From: Pseudoalteromonas byunsanensis
Lineage (GTDB): Bacteria; Pseudomonadota; Gammaproteobacteria; Enterobacterales; Alteromonadaceae
DNA: 64,000 bases
Reading direction: 5' to 3'
Assembly: GCF_001854475.1 (NCBI RefSeq)
Contig: NZ_MNAN01000031.1
Coordinates: 144,105-208,104 of the forward strand
The first letter of the stretch is position 1; the number at the start of each line of letters is the position of its first letter. This document shows, one piece after another, positions 7,983 to 17,587 of the stretch. The translations under genes and the position numbers were made by a program. The notes under the pieces are model-generated. The model saw only the letters and a program-made list of their open reading frames with translations, was not told the origin of the DNA and did no database searches.

Positions 7983-9944
7983 CTAAACATTACGGAGCTT
8001 GACTACATTTTCCTGTGTTTCTCGGTGAGCTTCTGGCACTTGGCGTTTTTCATTCCACACCAAGTCACAAATACCGTCTGTAGGATTAAATCCTGTAGGA
8101 GCTTCTAACAATAGTTTTCGAATAAGCTCATGATCAAAGTTATGGCATGCAGCATCCATTGCGCTAACAAAAGTATCTAACTCTGCCATTGGCAATTTAA
8201 CTTCATTGGCCGTCATAATTCGTGGATGAGAAGTATCTTTTACATTGTCGCCAATAAGTAACTCTTCATACAGTTTCTCACCAGGACGCAAACCTGTGCA
8301 CTGAATCTCTATATCCCCATGAGGATTTGATTCTGATTTAACTTCGAGACCTGATAGGTGCACCATTTTGGTTGCTAAATCTTTAATCTTGACCGATTCA
8401 CCCATATCCAAAACAAACACATCCCCACCTTTACCCATAGCCCCAGCTTGAATTACTAACTGAGCAGCTTCAGGTATCGTCATAAAAAAGCGAGTAATAT
8501 CTTTGTGCGTTAAAGTGATTGGCCCACCTTCTTTAATTTGCTTACGGAATAAAGGCACCACAGAACCACTCGAACCAAGCACATTGCCAAACCGAACCAT
8601 GCAAAAACGGGTATTTTTTGATGTTAACTTACTTTCAGCCAAGGCTTGTAACACTAACTCTGCCATACGCTTAGTAGCGCCCATTACATTGGTAGGGCGC
8701 ACTGCCTTATCTGTAGAAATCAATACGAAAGTCTCCACTCCTGCATTAATTGCAGCCTTAGCCGTGTAATAAGTCCCAAATACGTTATTACGCACCCCCT
8801 CAACCACATTTTGCTCGACAAGCGGTACATGCTTATAAGCCGCAGCATGATAGACAGTTTGCACCCCAAAGGCTTTCATGCAAGTTTCAATACGGTTGAT
8901 ACGTTGCACCGACCCCATCACTGGTATTATTTCCAATGATACTCCTTTATTCAATGCAAGCTGGTTCAGTTCTTTTTCAATACTGTATAAGCCAAACTCT
9001 GACACTTCAAAAAGCACCAACTTTTTAGGTCCGTTTAATATAATTTGCCTACAAAGCTCAGAACCAATAGAGCCTCCAGCCCCTGTAACCATAATGACCT
9101 TACCTTTGATATTAGCGGCCATTAGCTCTGGTTGAGGCGTTACAGGATCACGCCCTAATAAATCCTCAATTTCAACTTCCTTGATTTCATCCAATTGCGC
9201 TTTCCCGTCAATCACATCAGCCATACCTGGCACTGTCATTACTTCAAGCGGTAGCTTTTCTAACTTGGTAAGTATTTCTTTTCGGCGAGAGCGAGGTGCA
9301 CTAGGCAAGGCCAGCAGAACCTTACATACCCGCTTTTTGTCGATCAGGTTATAAATTTCATCAAAAGCGACTACAGGGATACCTTGAATAATGGCATTAT
9401 GCTTGGCCTCATCATCGTCTAAATAAGCTGTCACATAATAATCAGGACCTGTTGCTAATGCGGTTGCTAATTGCCGGCCCGCATCTCCGGCTCCATATAT
9501 AACCACGGGTGTTTTCGTAAAAGAGGTTAAGCGCCAAATAAGTGCCCTTACCAAAATGCGCGAACCGCCCACAGACAGAATCATCAGCCACGCATATATG
9601 AATGGCATAGTACGAGGAATTGCTGTCTGTGTAAAAAATGAAGACAGCACTAAAATAACAGTACTTATAACCGTACCTAGGACAACTGCGCCTACCGCAT
9701 TTGCACCTACATAACGAAGTACCGCTCGGTATAATCCTAACTTTACAAAAACCAACAAACTAATAGGCAACAGCAAAGCGAGGATTAGCCAATTCTTAAA
9801 ATTAGTCAGCGGCGCTAGGCTATCTAACCTAACGACAAGTGCCAGCCAAAACGCTGAGAAGATAAAAATAGAGTCTAAAGCGAGCGTGAGTACACGCTTT
9901 TGGCTACGAGAAGCCCCAAGTAAGGCACGAAACCAACTGTCCAT
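7983..9944 (-). CDS. Membrane UDP-GlcNAc 4,6-dehydratase (WbpM/FlaA1/PglF family)
   Basis: 653 residues, the usual size of long WbpM-type enzymes. Four membrane segments occupy about residues 18-128. A first Rossmann domain starts at VVIYGAGDAGRQL (near 150), and the catalytic short-chain dehydrogenase domain starts at VTGAGGSIGSEL (near 288). YHAAAYKHVPLVEQN and STDKAVRPTNVMGATKR carry the Ser/Thr...Met...Lys arrangement of this family, where Met replaces the usual Tyr. The enzyme converts UDP-GlcNAc to a UDP-4-keto-6-deoxy sugar, the first step to QuiNAc, FucNAc or bacillosamine. The reductase and priming transferase directly upstream in the same orientation suggest a UDP-QuiNAc-type route, though the exact sugar is inferred. 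Confidence 0.88.
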   Translation of the reverse strand: MDSWFRALLGASRSQKRVLTLALDSIFIFSAFWLALVVRLDSLAPLTNFKNWLILALLLPISLLVFVKLGLYRAVLRYVGANAVGAVVLGTVISTVILVLSSFFTQTAIPRTMPFIYAWLMILSVGGSRILVRALIWRLTSFTKTPVVIYGAGDAGRQLATALATGPDYYVTAYLDDDEAKHNAIIQGIPVVAFDEIYNLIDKKRVCKVLLALPSAPRSRRKEILTKLEKLPLEVMTVPGMADVIDGKAQLDEIKEVEIEDLLGRDPVTPQPELMAANIKGKVIMVTGAGGSIGSELCRQIILNGPKKLVLFEVSEFGLYSIEKELNQLALNKGVSLEIIPVMGSVQRINRIETCMKAFGVQTVYHAAAYKHVPLVEQNVVEGVRNNVFGTYYTAKAAINAGVETFVLISTDKAVRPTNVMGATKRMAELVLQALAESKLTSKNTRFCMVRFGNVLGSSGSVVPLFRKQIKEGGPITLTHKDITRFFMTIPEAAQLVIQAGAMGKGGDVFVLDMGESVKIKDLATKMVHLSGLEVKSESNPHGDIEIQCTGLRPGEKLYEELLIGDNVKDTSHPRIMTANEVKLPMAELDTFVSAMDAACHNFDHELIRKLLLEAPTGFNPTDGICDLVWNEKRQVPEAHRETQENVVKLRNV

Positions 9945-10082
9945 TGTGTTCCCTTTTTATTCCAATCCGAATTAAAACCGCAGACGAACTAAAGCATAGT
10001 ACATGCTGCAGTATACACAAAAGTAGCAAAAATGTATGAGGAAAATATAAAGAAGCTCGAGTTAAAAAGAGAGTCTCTTACA

Positions 10083-10637
10083 TTAATGTTTACCAACTCT
10101 GTCTCCAGAACCACTCCCTGTTACCGTCATCAATATATATTTGAAATAATTAGCAACTGTCAAAGTATCAATCATTTTTCTATCCGTTTTTGCAAGTAAT
10201 TCAGGGGTAGACATATCGATTTCATTAACCTGTGCAAGACCAGTAATTCCAGGCCTAACTGAGTATATGCCTTTCGCTTCTCTCGCATGTGTGAGCTCTC
10301 CTTGATTGTAAAGACCAGGGCGTGGACCTACCAAGCTCATTTCACCTTTTAGTACATTCCAAAGTTGTGGAAGCTCGTCTAGTTTCGTTTTGCGAAGAAA
10401 ATGACCAAATGGTGTAATCGAAGAGGCACTCGCAAGGTGACTTGCCACAGAAGCCGTATCCACTTTCATCGTTCTAAACTTAACTAAAGTAAATGGTTTT
10501 TTATTTCTACCTACACGCTCTTGAGTAAAGATTGGTGAGCCAGTATCAAAGAGGCCAATAACGTATAAAATAACCAAGAAAGGAAATGCGAATAAAAGGC
10601 CAAATAAGGCAAATAAAAAATCGAGTAAACGTATCAT
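10083..10637 (-). CDS. PglC-type initiating sugar-phosphate transferase
   Basis: About 184 residues. This is the monotopic phosphoglycosyl transferase family. It has one N-terminal re-entrant hydrophobic segment ([20 protein letters not shown]), then [21 protein letters not shown], the catalytic Asp-Glu pair in [16 protein letters not shown], and [12 protein letters not shown]. Such enzymes move a sugar-1-phosphate from a UDP-sugar to undecaprenyl phosphate, starting a repeat unit on the inner membrane. The ATG at 10637 has a GGAA upstream. An ATG at 10649, three bases after the stop of the previous gene, is an alternative. Beside a WbpM-like dehydratase and a WbpV-like reductase, QuiNAc-1-P is the likeliest substrate. 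Confidence 0.85.
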   Translation of the reverse strand: MIRLLDFLFALFGLLFAFPFLVILYVIGLFDTGSPIFTQERVGRNKKPFTLVKFRTMKVDTASVASHLASASSITPFGHFLRKTKLDELPQLWNVLKGEMSLVGPRPGLYNQGELTHAREAKGIYSVRPGITGLAQVNEIDMSTPELLAKTDRKMIDTLTVANYFKYILMTVTGSGSGDRVGKH

Positions 10638-10652
10638 TAAATATTCCATGTC

Positions 10653-11579
10653 TTAATTTTTAGCTGAAAGTTTGAAACCGTGTTCGATAGAGTAAGGAGG
10701 TTTCCAATTTAAAGTGCTCTTAGTGTGAGTGATATCTATTTGCAATGATCCGGTTAATCGATCAACGACTTCTTGCTTATTAAACAGCCTACCGACTAGG
10801 TTAAAACACCATAAAGGCACAGGTAGTGAAAGGTTTGGCTTACTTTGTACTCTCGCCATGAGCGACACCATCTCAGCAGTTGATATATCGTTATCATCAC
10901 TCACCAAAAAAATTTGATTAGCGGCTTTTGGGTGTTCAATACACACTTTGATTAAATCCACTAAGTTATAAACAGATACTAAACTGCGCTTGTTACTGTT
11001 TATTAATCTGAACGGTAATGGCAACCCCTTACTAACAAGTTTCATTAAAGATGCAAAATTAGCTTTCACACCTTCTCCATAAACAAGTGGTGGACGTACA
11101 ATAACGATCTCCATCCCGGTTTGCTTACCAAGCTCCATTAGTAATAGTTCAGCTTCTGACTTAGAAACACCATAAAAATCTTCCGGTTTTGGTGTATCGA
11201 ATGAAGTAAACGCTGATTTTCCTGTTGTACTTTCCCCATTCACTTTTATGGTGCTAACAAATATAAAGCGCTTTACTTTAGCTTTCGCAGCTTGCTTAGC
11301 TAAATTTAAAGTGCCAGCTGTATTCACTGCTCTAAAATTAGCTAATGGGTCAACAGAGCAGTCATTCATTATATGAACTCGCGCAGCACAGTGAATTACG
11401 CAACTAACACCACTAAGCGCATCTGAGTAATCAGAATTCTCATCTAGATTATGCGTATAAACCTGTCCCAAGTCTGATTCTTTTCGACCCAAGAGCTTCA
11501 AAGTATTAGAGCTTTTTAATTCGCTAGCTAACAAACCACCTACAAACCCAGAATAACCAGTAATCAATAAACTATTCAT
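10653..11579 (-). CDS. NAD-dependent epimerase/4-ketoreductase (WbpV/WreQ-like)
   Basis: About 308 residues. An N-terminal nucleotide-binding motif, LLITGYSGFVGGLL, is followed by CVIHCAARVHIMND, the catalytic FVSTIKVNG and YGVSKSEAE (Ser...Tyr-x-x-x-Lys), and IVRPPLVYGEGV. This extended short-chain dehydrogenase set is often annotated UDP-glucose 4-epimerase. Members located between a PglC-type transferase and a WbpM-type dehydratase are usually the 4-keto reductase that finishes UDP-QuiNAc. The ATG at 11579 overlaps the preceding stop as ATGA, so it is preferred over a TTG 15 bases upstream. Confidence 0.78.
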   Translation of the reverse strand: MNSLLITGYSGFVGGLLASELKSSNTLKLLGRKESDLGQVYTHNLDENSDYSDALSGVSCVIHCAARVHIMNDCSVDPLANFRAVNTAGTLNLAKQAAKAKVKRFIFVSTIKVNGESTTGKSAFTSFDTPKPEDFYGVSKSEAELLLMELGKQTGMEIVIVRPPLVYGEGVKANFASLMKLVSKGLPLPFRLINSNKRSLVSVYNLVDLIKVCIEHPKAANQIFLVSDDNDISTAEMVSLMARVQSKPNLSLPVPLWCFNLVGRLFNKQEVVDRLTGSLQIDITHTKSTLNWKPPYSIEHGFKLSAKN

Positions 11580-12745
11580 TTTTCGTTTCGACAAGATAAA
11601 ATTGATGCTGACATTTCTTTCATAATATTCGAGCGAGTGTACTTCGTATTAAATTCCTTTCTATCAGTATACTCACTATTTAGGCTATTTAACGCACTGT
11701 AGGCTGCCTTATCATCTCCTGGATAAAACACAGCTGCATTGCTTACCTCACCTCTAATAAATTCCGCAGCATAACCACTTACTCCTGCTAAAATTGGCTT
11801 ACCTGTAGCTGCATACTCAAATACTTTAGAAGGTAAAACTTTTTTAAAAGCAGGATAGTCATTCAAATGTAAAAATAATACGTCAGCTTTAGAATACTCT
11901 TCTAGTAGTTGCTCGCGATTAACTGGAGGATGAAAAGAAATGTTTTCAATACCTTTACAATTTGAGAGTAGTAAATCCTTGCGTCCACCATCACCTATTA
12001 TTTTAAAGTGATACTGCTGTTTACCTGCTTTAGCAAGCTCAGGGATTATAGTATTTAATCCTTGCCCTTCCCCTATATTACCAGCGTATAAAACCGTTTT
12101 TACTCTGTCATCACTTTCAGAACTTACACTCTGACTTTCAAAATCCAGAAACTCTTTATCTATACCATTAGTAAAAAACGTATATTTTGGACTTTTATAT
12201 CGTGAATAAAAGTATTCTTCAAAGCCTTTAGATACAAGATTAATATGGTCCGCATTCGAGAATGTATAGCTTTCAATTGCCCCCAAAATTGGCTTCATGA
12301 TGAATGCTAGCTTAGGGTTTAATACATCTTTTATGGTGTCGACAAAAATATCTCGTACATCTAAATAGAGAGGCAACTTCTTTTTTTTCGCTATTCTCGC
12401 ACCTAAAAATGCAGTAAATAGCCGAGAGCTAGTAGCAAAAACTAAGTCATACTGCTCATCTTTAACAGCTTGATTCGCTCGCTTGTAAAAAGTAAAAAAA
12501 GATTTTACTTGATCAAGCATACCACTTTTATGCGAAGGAAGCTCTACTCGGCGTAATCTCACATTACCATCAACTTCCTCTGTTTCAGCTCCAGCATTAA
12601 AACTGGCATACCGGTTCGGAATAGTTGTGATTACATCAACTTCGATATTTTCTCGCTGCTTTAATTCCTCAACTAAAGCGGTGGCTCTAAACGAGCCAGC
12701 ACAAAGATCGGGTTTAAAGTAAAAGGACAAAATAAGTATTTTCAC
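11576..12745 (-). CDS. GT4 glycosyltransferase, WbuB-like
   Basis: 389 residues. The N-terminal acceptor domain begins MKILILSFYFKPDLCAGSFR. The donor domain carries VLYAGNIGEGQGL, FKIIGDGGRKDLL and the C-terminal PSKVFEYAATGKPILAGVSG motif of GT-B family 4 retaining enzymes. The WbuB subfamily transfers an amino sugar onto lipid-linked QuiNAc or FucNAc, matching its place beside the priming module. Its start overlaps the stop of the heparinase-like gene by four bases (ATGA), indicating translational coupling. Acceptor and donor sugars cannot be read from sequence. Confidence 0.82.
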   Translation of the reverse strand: MKILILSFYFKPDLCAGSFRATALVEELKQRENIEVDVITTIPNRYASFNAGAETEEVDGNVRLRRVELPSHKSGMLDQVKSFFTFYKRANQAVKDEQYDLVFATSSRLFTAFLGARIAKKKKLPLYLDVRDIFVDTIKDVLNPKLAFIMKPILGAIESYTFSNADHINLVSKGFEEYFYSRYKSPKYTFFTNGIDKEFLDFESQSVSSESDDRVKTVLYAGNIGEGQGLNTIIPELAKAGKQQYHFKIIGDGGRKDLLLSNCKGIENISFHPPVNREQLLEEYSKADVLFLHLNDYPAFKKVLPSKVFEYAATGKPILAGVSGYAAEFIRGEVSNAAVFYPGDDKAAYSALNSLNSEYTDRKEFNTKYTRSNIMKEMSASILSCRNEK

Positions 12746-14385
12746 ACCAATCCCTTAATCATTCTTATTTCAGTTTGTAAACTACCGTTATCAAAGCTGA
12801 TTTCAACTTTTTTGTTTGCAACAGATTTTCCAAATTCAGGATGCCACGTACTATCTTTTAACTGCAAAATGCTTTTACTAGCCAATACACACAATCTGAT
12901 ACCGTGCTTAAAAATCTCGCACTCATAATCAGAGTTTTGAACAACATCAAGCTCAGGATGGATATGTAAGTGAAAACAAGCAGCCTTTGCATGTGATAAT
13001 TCATCTTGAATTTTTACCCTGTTACTTAAACATTCTACTTTTCTAGTATGAGTAACTTTAGGGTGTTGTTTTAGATAACCATCGTGACTGGCGACCAACA
13101 ATGCACACCCATCATCAAATTTTGCCATTTTTAATTTTGAATATGCTCGCTTAGCAACTCTAAAACCAGACCAAACTTGTGAGGAGCTTATACCTTCAAC
13201 AACAATCGTATTGTGTGCTGAAGTTTCACGTTGCCTCAAGCGCTCTTCACTAACGCCATAAAGCGAAGTACCTGAATTTACAAAAACTCTTTGTGTCCCT
13301 ATTGATAGTTCAAAACTTAAAGTATCAGCATGCGCGTGACCAGGGAGGTAGTCTGGCCCTACATTGGCGTGATCAAAGATAAGACTATAGTCATCCAAAG
13401 CCACTCTGCTGTATCCACTAGCAAGGTTCGTTATCAACTTTTTACAATCAATCTCAAATAACAATCCCAGTTTTTGAGCGTAGCTAAAAATATCTTGAGG
13501 CTTCTTGGCAATTCCTATAGCAGCATCATTAAAAAAGCTAATCTCGCCATCAGGGTGAACCATCGACTGAAGCCAGCTAAGCGCCTTTTCTGCAACAGCT
13601 TTCCACCTATCAAGGTAATTTCTTAACAAATCACTACCACTTGTATTTGCTAGGTCAATTAACTCTAGTAGATCCCAAAGTAATATCTCATGATACATTG
13701 GGGAAAGTTCAAAATGGGCGCCATCTTCCAAAAACTGCTCAGATATTTCTTTCTCTAAAATATCAACCCCTAGTCTTAAATAACGCTCAGCTTGGATACC
13801 ATCCAAGTATGCCCCTACGAATGTCAGGGCTTTAGCATTTGCAAATAAGTGATTCCCGAGAATGTGATATTCTAGTTGTTTGGAAAGAGCCTCGGCTTGC
13901 TCTAGCATGCTTCTACTGTATTTAGAAGGAATAGATTTTTGTTTGCTGCACCATTTAACCCAATTAACCAATCGTAAAGAAATAGGATATGGCTCCCAAC
14001 CATTTCCCAGACAGGGAGGGTTCTCATCTATCCAGCGTTCTATCACTACTCGGTGTAAATCGTATCTTTCACGAGAGTCATGGGCACTCAAATCGTCAAA
14101 ATAATGAAGGTTATACAACCAAAGCTTAGTTTTACTCGGACAATTCCAATCTAATGGCGTTGATATATCTCCAGATTGATTTAAGAACTCTACAGTAGTT
14201 TTTGAAAATATGCTTTGCGGATTAAGATCTAAGCCACCCCAAATCCACTTTTTACGCGAAGATGAAGTTACTTGAGTTACTTTCGGCTTTGTTAGCCTAT
14301 AAAAGACTCTATAGTAGATCTGTTGAAACTTAAGATATTTCAGAGTATGAAATACCTTAAGTGCCATTTTTATTTTATTACTCAT
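12742..14385 (-). CDS. Heparinase II/III-like (alginate-lyase-fold) protein
   Basis: 547 residues. The N-terminal alpha/alpha toroid has LWLYNLHYFDDLSA and NHLFANAKALTFVGAYLDG. The C-terminal beta-sandwich part has GHAHADTLSFELSIG and SGTSLYGVSEERLRQRETSAHNT, the hallmark of the heparinase II/III family. No signal peptide is evident, so it may act in the cytoplasm. It overlaps its neighbours by four bases on both sides and follows a bi-domain oxidoreductase, a pair seen repeatedly in O-antigen and capsule loci. Despite the family name, its role there could be trimming or modifying a uronic-acid-containing intermediate rather than degrading an external polymer. Confidence 0.8.
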   Translation of the reverse strand: MSNKIKMALKVFHTLKYLKFQQIYYRVFYRLTKPKVTQVTSSSRKKWIWGGLDLNPQSIFSKTTVEFLNQSGDISTPLDWNCPSKTKLWLYNLHYFDDLSAHDSRERYDLHRVVIERWIDENPPCLGNGWEPYPISLRLVNWVKWCSKQKSIPSKYSRSMLEQAEALSKQLEYHILGNHLFANAKALTFVGAYLDGIQAERYLRLGVDILEKEISEQFLEDGAHFELSPMYHEILLWDLLELIDLANTSGSDLLRNYLDRWKAVAEKALSWLQSMVHPDGEISFFNDAAIGIAKKPQDIFSYAQKLGLLFEIDCKKLITNLASGYSRVALDDYSLIFDHANVGPDYLPGHAHADTLSFELSIGTQRVFVNSGTSLYGVSEERLRQRETSAHNTIVVEGISSSQVWSGFRVAKRAYSKLKMAKFDDGCALLVASHDGYLKQHPKVTHTRKVECLSNRVKIQDELSHAKAACFHLHIHPELDVVQNSDYECEIFKHGIRLCVLASKSILQLKDSTWHPEFGKSVANKKVEISFDNGSLQTEIRMIKGLV

Positions 14386-16520
14386 TGATTTCTTAATTGC
14401 TCAGCAATATCGATTGATACTTTTGCTACTTCAAAGATTTCATCTATCGAAATTGGTGCACATTTACCATCGCGTATGGAATCAAGAAATAATTTAGAGC
14501 ACAGATTTTGCCCTTTATCTTGCTTCCAAAGGTTCATTTTCTTAAATCCTGAAAATCCGTAAGCTTTTAGCTTTACAAAGTTATCCAACTGTAAGACTTT
14601 ACCATTCGTAAATACCTCTACCCGCTCTTTGGGAAAACTCGCTGCACCATTCGCAAAGTAATGTATAGTGCCAAATGACCCATCGGCAAAGCCTAAAATT
14701 ATTGCTGCTTTATCTTCAGTTACTTCTACCGAATCAGTATCTCCCATTCTTCGAGCTTGAACAGATACAATTTCACTTCCGGCTAAATAACGCATTAAGT
14801 CAACAAAATGGCATGCCTCTCCAATTATCCTACCTCCGCCTACATTCTTATCTTGAGTCCAATGTTCTGCTGGAATAGCGCCCGCATTCATAGTCATAAT
14901 GAAAGATTTAGGTTCTTTAATTGGTTCTAATAGCTGTTTCATCTTTTGAATTTGAGGAGAGAAACGACGATTAAAGCCAACCATTAACTTAGGTGCTAAA
15001 TCCTTCTTACAAGCCTCTTTATAAGCTGTCTCAACTTCCCCTAGTTCTTCATAGTTGATTGCCAATGGTTTCTCAACAAATACATTCTTACCAGCCTCAA
15101 GAGCAGCCTTTACAAAAGCTGCATGGCTATTGTGCTGGGTGACGATCGCAACAGTGTTAATGTCATCATTTTTAATCATGGCTCGTGTATCAGTAGTTGC
15201 TTCTACAAAACCTGATTTTTCTCCATGAATAACTCCATTGATCCCACCTGACGTTGCGACACTATGAAGTTGTGCTCCAGCTTTCTTAAAAGCAGGTATT
15301 AAAACTCGTGAAGCATAATTACCGGCACCAATAAATCCTATTACAGGTTCATTGGCTGGATAGTTTACAGCGGGGTTCAATGATACTGTTTTAACGTGCC
15401 GTGCTTGAGGTTCTGACTCAAACTGCAATAAAATTCCTAAGGCGCTCTTATCCGTAGTCAGTAGTTCATATGCATCACTTGCATTTTCAAACTTAAAACG
15501 ATGTGTAATTAATGGCTTAACATCTAACTGACCACCAGCCATCATATCAAGAATTGCTTCAAAGTTACGCTGCTCTGTCCAGCGTACAAACGCAAGAGGA
15601 TAATCATTTCCTTGCTCCTCATAATTAGGATCGTAACGGCCAGGACCATATGAACATGACACTTGGAACGATAATTCTTTTTCATAAAAATCGGCACGGC
15701 TCAGTTCTAACCCTGTAACGCCTACAAGAATAATTCGCCCCCGCTTTCGACTCATTCGTGCAGCTTGTGTAACAGGATCATTAGACTTGGTAGATGCAGT
15801 GATGATAACGCCATCGACTCCAACACCTCTACTAAATTCAAGCCCCACGGCAACTGGATCTTCGCCTTTTCCGGGGTTACAAGTCTCAGCTCCAAATTCT
15901 CTGGCCAACTCTAACTTAGCTTGATCATAATCTATTGCTAATACTCTACAACCCTGTGCTCGTAACATTTGAACCGTTAGTAACCCTATTAGCCCTACAC
16001 CTGTAACTACAAAGCACTCTCCCATAGTTGGGTTGGCTAGACGTATACCTTGCAGGCCAATACTTGCCACCACTGTAAATGAAGCTTCTTCATCAGAAAC
16101 ACTATCCGGTATCTTAGCTACAAGATTCTTACTCACCCGTACAACATCAGCATGAGGGCCATTTGATACGACTCGATCCCCTACCTTAAAACCATCAACC
16201 TCTTTGCCTAAACTATGAACACAACCAACATTGCAATATCCTAAAGGTAAAGGTTGAGCGAGTTTAGATTTGACAGCATCTAGAGTTGTCATCAAACCAT
16301 CAGTCTGTACTTTTTCGAGCACCATTTTGACTTTATCAGGTTGTGAACGTGCCTTATCGATTAGATTTGCTTTACCAAAATCGACTAGCATCCGCTCTGT
16401 TCCTGCAGAAATTAATGTTGTTGTCGTATTAATAATTAGGTGTTTTTTATTATCTCGTGGTACCGGTGATTCCACTATTGAAGAGCCACCTTTCGCCATA
16501 TCTTGAAGAATCTGTTTCAT
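14382..16520 (-). CDS. Bi-domain oxidoreductase: zinc-type alcohol dehydrogenase fused to Gfo/Idh/MocA
   Basis: 712 residues in two enzymatic halves. Residues about 1-350 are a medium-chain dehydrogenase (KVGDRVVSNGPHADVV; a Rossmann site at FVVTGVGLIGLLTVQMLRAQG). From about residue 385 a Gfo/Idh/MocA domain starts with IGFIGAGNYASRVLIPAF and continues with the conserved VFVEKPLAINYEEL. Two NAD(P) sites in one chain suggest an oxidation-reduction pair acting on one sugar, for instance epimerisation through a keto intermediate. It overlaps the heparinase-like gene by four bases. The fusion is known in polysaccharide loci, but as far as I know its reaction is not settled. Confidence 0.85.
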   Translation of the reverse strand: MKQILQDMAKGGSSIVESPVPRDNKKHLIINTTTTLISAGTERMLVDFGKANLIDKARSQPDKVKMVLEKVQTDGLMTTLDAVKSKLAQPLPLGYCNVGCVHSLGKEVDGFKVGDRVVSNGPHADVVRVSKNLVAKIPDSVSDEEASFTVVASIGLQGIRLANPTMGECFVVTGVGLIGLLTVQMLRAQGCRVLAIDYDQAKLELAREFGAETCNPGKGEDPVAVGLEFSRGVGVDGVIITASTKSNDPVTQAARMSRKRGRIILVGVTGLELSRADFYEKELSFQVSCSYGPGRYDPNYEEQGNDYPLAFVRWTEQRNFEAILDMMAGGQLDVKPLITHRFKFENASDAYELLTTDKSALGILLQFESEPQARHVKTVSLNPAVNYPANEPVIGFIGAGNYASRVLIPAFKKAGAQLHSVATSGGINGVIHGEKSGFVEATTDTRAMIKNDDINTVAIVTQHNSHAAFVKAALEAGKNVFVEKPLAINYEELGEVETAYKEACKKDLAPKLMVGFNRRFSPQIQKMKQLLEPIKEPKSFIMTMNAGAIPAEHWTQDKNVGGGRIIGEACHFVDLMRYLAGSEIVSVQARRMGDTDSVEVTEDKAAIILGFADGSFGTIHYFANGAASFPKERVEVFTNGKVLQLDNFVKLKAYGFSGFKKMNLWKQDKGQNLCSKLFLDSIRDGKCAPISIDEIFEVAKVSIDIAEQLRNQ

Positions 16521-16528
16521 TTTATAAC

Positions 16529-17587
16529 CTACAGCTTATCTTTTATACCATAACAAAATTTATATTTACTGATGACTTTCTCTCTAGTGTAAAATCCATC
16601 TTTACTCGCCTGATTTTTAGTTAATATATATTCAAATTTTTCCATAAAGTCACGAAAACAACCGGACTTAAATAACATGCATCCGTTAGCTCGACCGCAC
16701 ACATCTGAAGCAATTGCCTGCTTGGAAAGAGATACAGCATCAGCAACAGCAAGACCAAAACTATCAACAAAGTTAGGGCGCAAATATATGTCTATACTAT
16801 CTAGCAAACGCACGAAATCATCTGGTGATATTTCATTTAAAAATACAACATTATCCAAGCATTCTGCTATGCTATTAATTTTTTCTTCGTAATTACGATT
16901 TGACTCTCCATAGGTTACAACCAAGAATAAGATGTTACTTTTTAATCTTGCAGCATCCAAAATAAACTCAAAATTGTATATTGGCTTGAAATATCCATTT
17001 GCTAATGCTACGAAATCAAATTTATTAACATGTTCTATACCAAAATCTTCAAGTTTTCCTTTTTCATCGAGTTGTATTATCGGGGGAACATAACTATCTA
17101 AATTAAACAACTTACCATCATCAATTAATAGCTTTTCTTTATAAAATTTCTTTTGATTATCACTAATATAAAAAAAACGATCTATCTTTTTGGAAATGAC
17201 TCGTATAAAAAATAAAACCACAGAATTCGAAACGCACAATTCGCCATTATGTAAGGTGACCCCCCATTCTGATTTCGACTTTACAAAAAAAGAAAACAAG
17301 ATCAACGAAATAACCCCAGAGAAATTAAAATGAATAAAGTCATCCTTTTTTTTAGGTAAAACATAAGCTAACCATATAATTGATAGCAACCTATTTTCAA
17401 ATGGAGAAATAAAACTTCTAGAATTTACCTTTTCTTTTTCTGAATTCTTATAAATATCATAGACAGCAGAATAAGAATCCGGAAAGTATTTTAACAAACG
17501 ATAGATATAAGTTGAAACACCACCGATAGGCTTAGGTAGCGGACCAACAAGATAAAGACGTTTACCCCTCAGTTCTTCGCTTAACAT
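16529..17587 (-). CDS. GT4-like glycosyltransferase
   Basis: 352 residues. The N-terminus RLYLVGPLPKPIGGVSTYIYR has the Gly-Gly-Val loop of GT-B glycosyltransferases. The C-terminal domain has DFVALANGYFKPIYNFEFI and a weakly conserved donor segment, IDIYLRPNFVDSFGLAVADAVSLS, in which the usual E-x7-E is degenerate. It overlaps the end of the Wzy-like gene by 26 bases and lies eight bases before the bi-domain oxidoreductase. Like the genes up to about 21600, it is much more AT-rich than the flanking enzymes, typical of exchangeable serotype-specific cores. Its sugar specificity is unknown. Confidence 0.72.
   Translation of the reverse strand: MLSEELRGKRLYLVGPLPKPIGGVSTYIYRLLKYFPDSYSAVYDIYKNSEKEKVNSRSFISPFENRLLSIIWLAYVLPKKKDDFIHFNFSGVISLILFSFFVKSKSEWGVTLHNGELCVSNSVVLFFIRVISKKIDRFFYISDNQKKFYKEKLLIDDGKLFNLDSYVPPIIQLDEKGKLEDFGIEHVNKFDFVALANGYFKPIYNFEFILDAARLKSNILFLVVTYGESNRNYEEKINSIAECLDNVVFLNEISPDDFVRLLDSIDIYLRPNFVDSFGLAVADAVSLSKQAIASDVCGRANGCMLFKSGCFRDFMEKFEYILTKNQASKDGFYTREKVISKYKFCYGIKDKL

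Noticed and set aside
10067..10079. Palindrome AAGAGAGTCTCTT upstream of the dehydratase gene
   Set aside because: It is short and sits at the end of the PglC-type gene with no promoter or T-run beside it. It could easily occur by chance.
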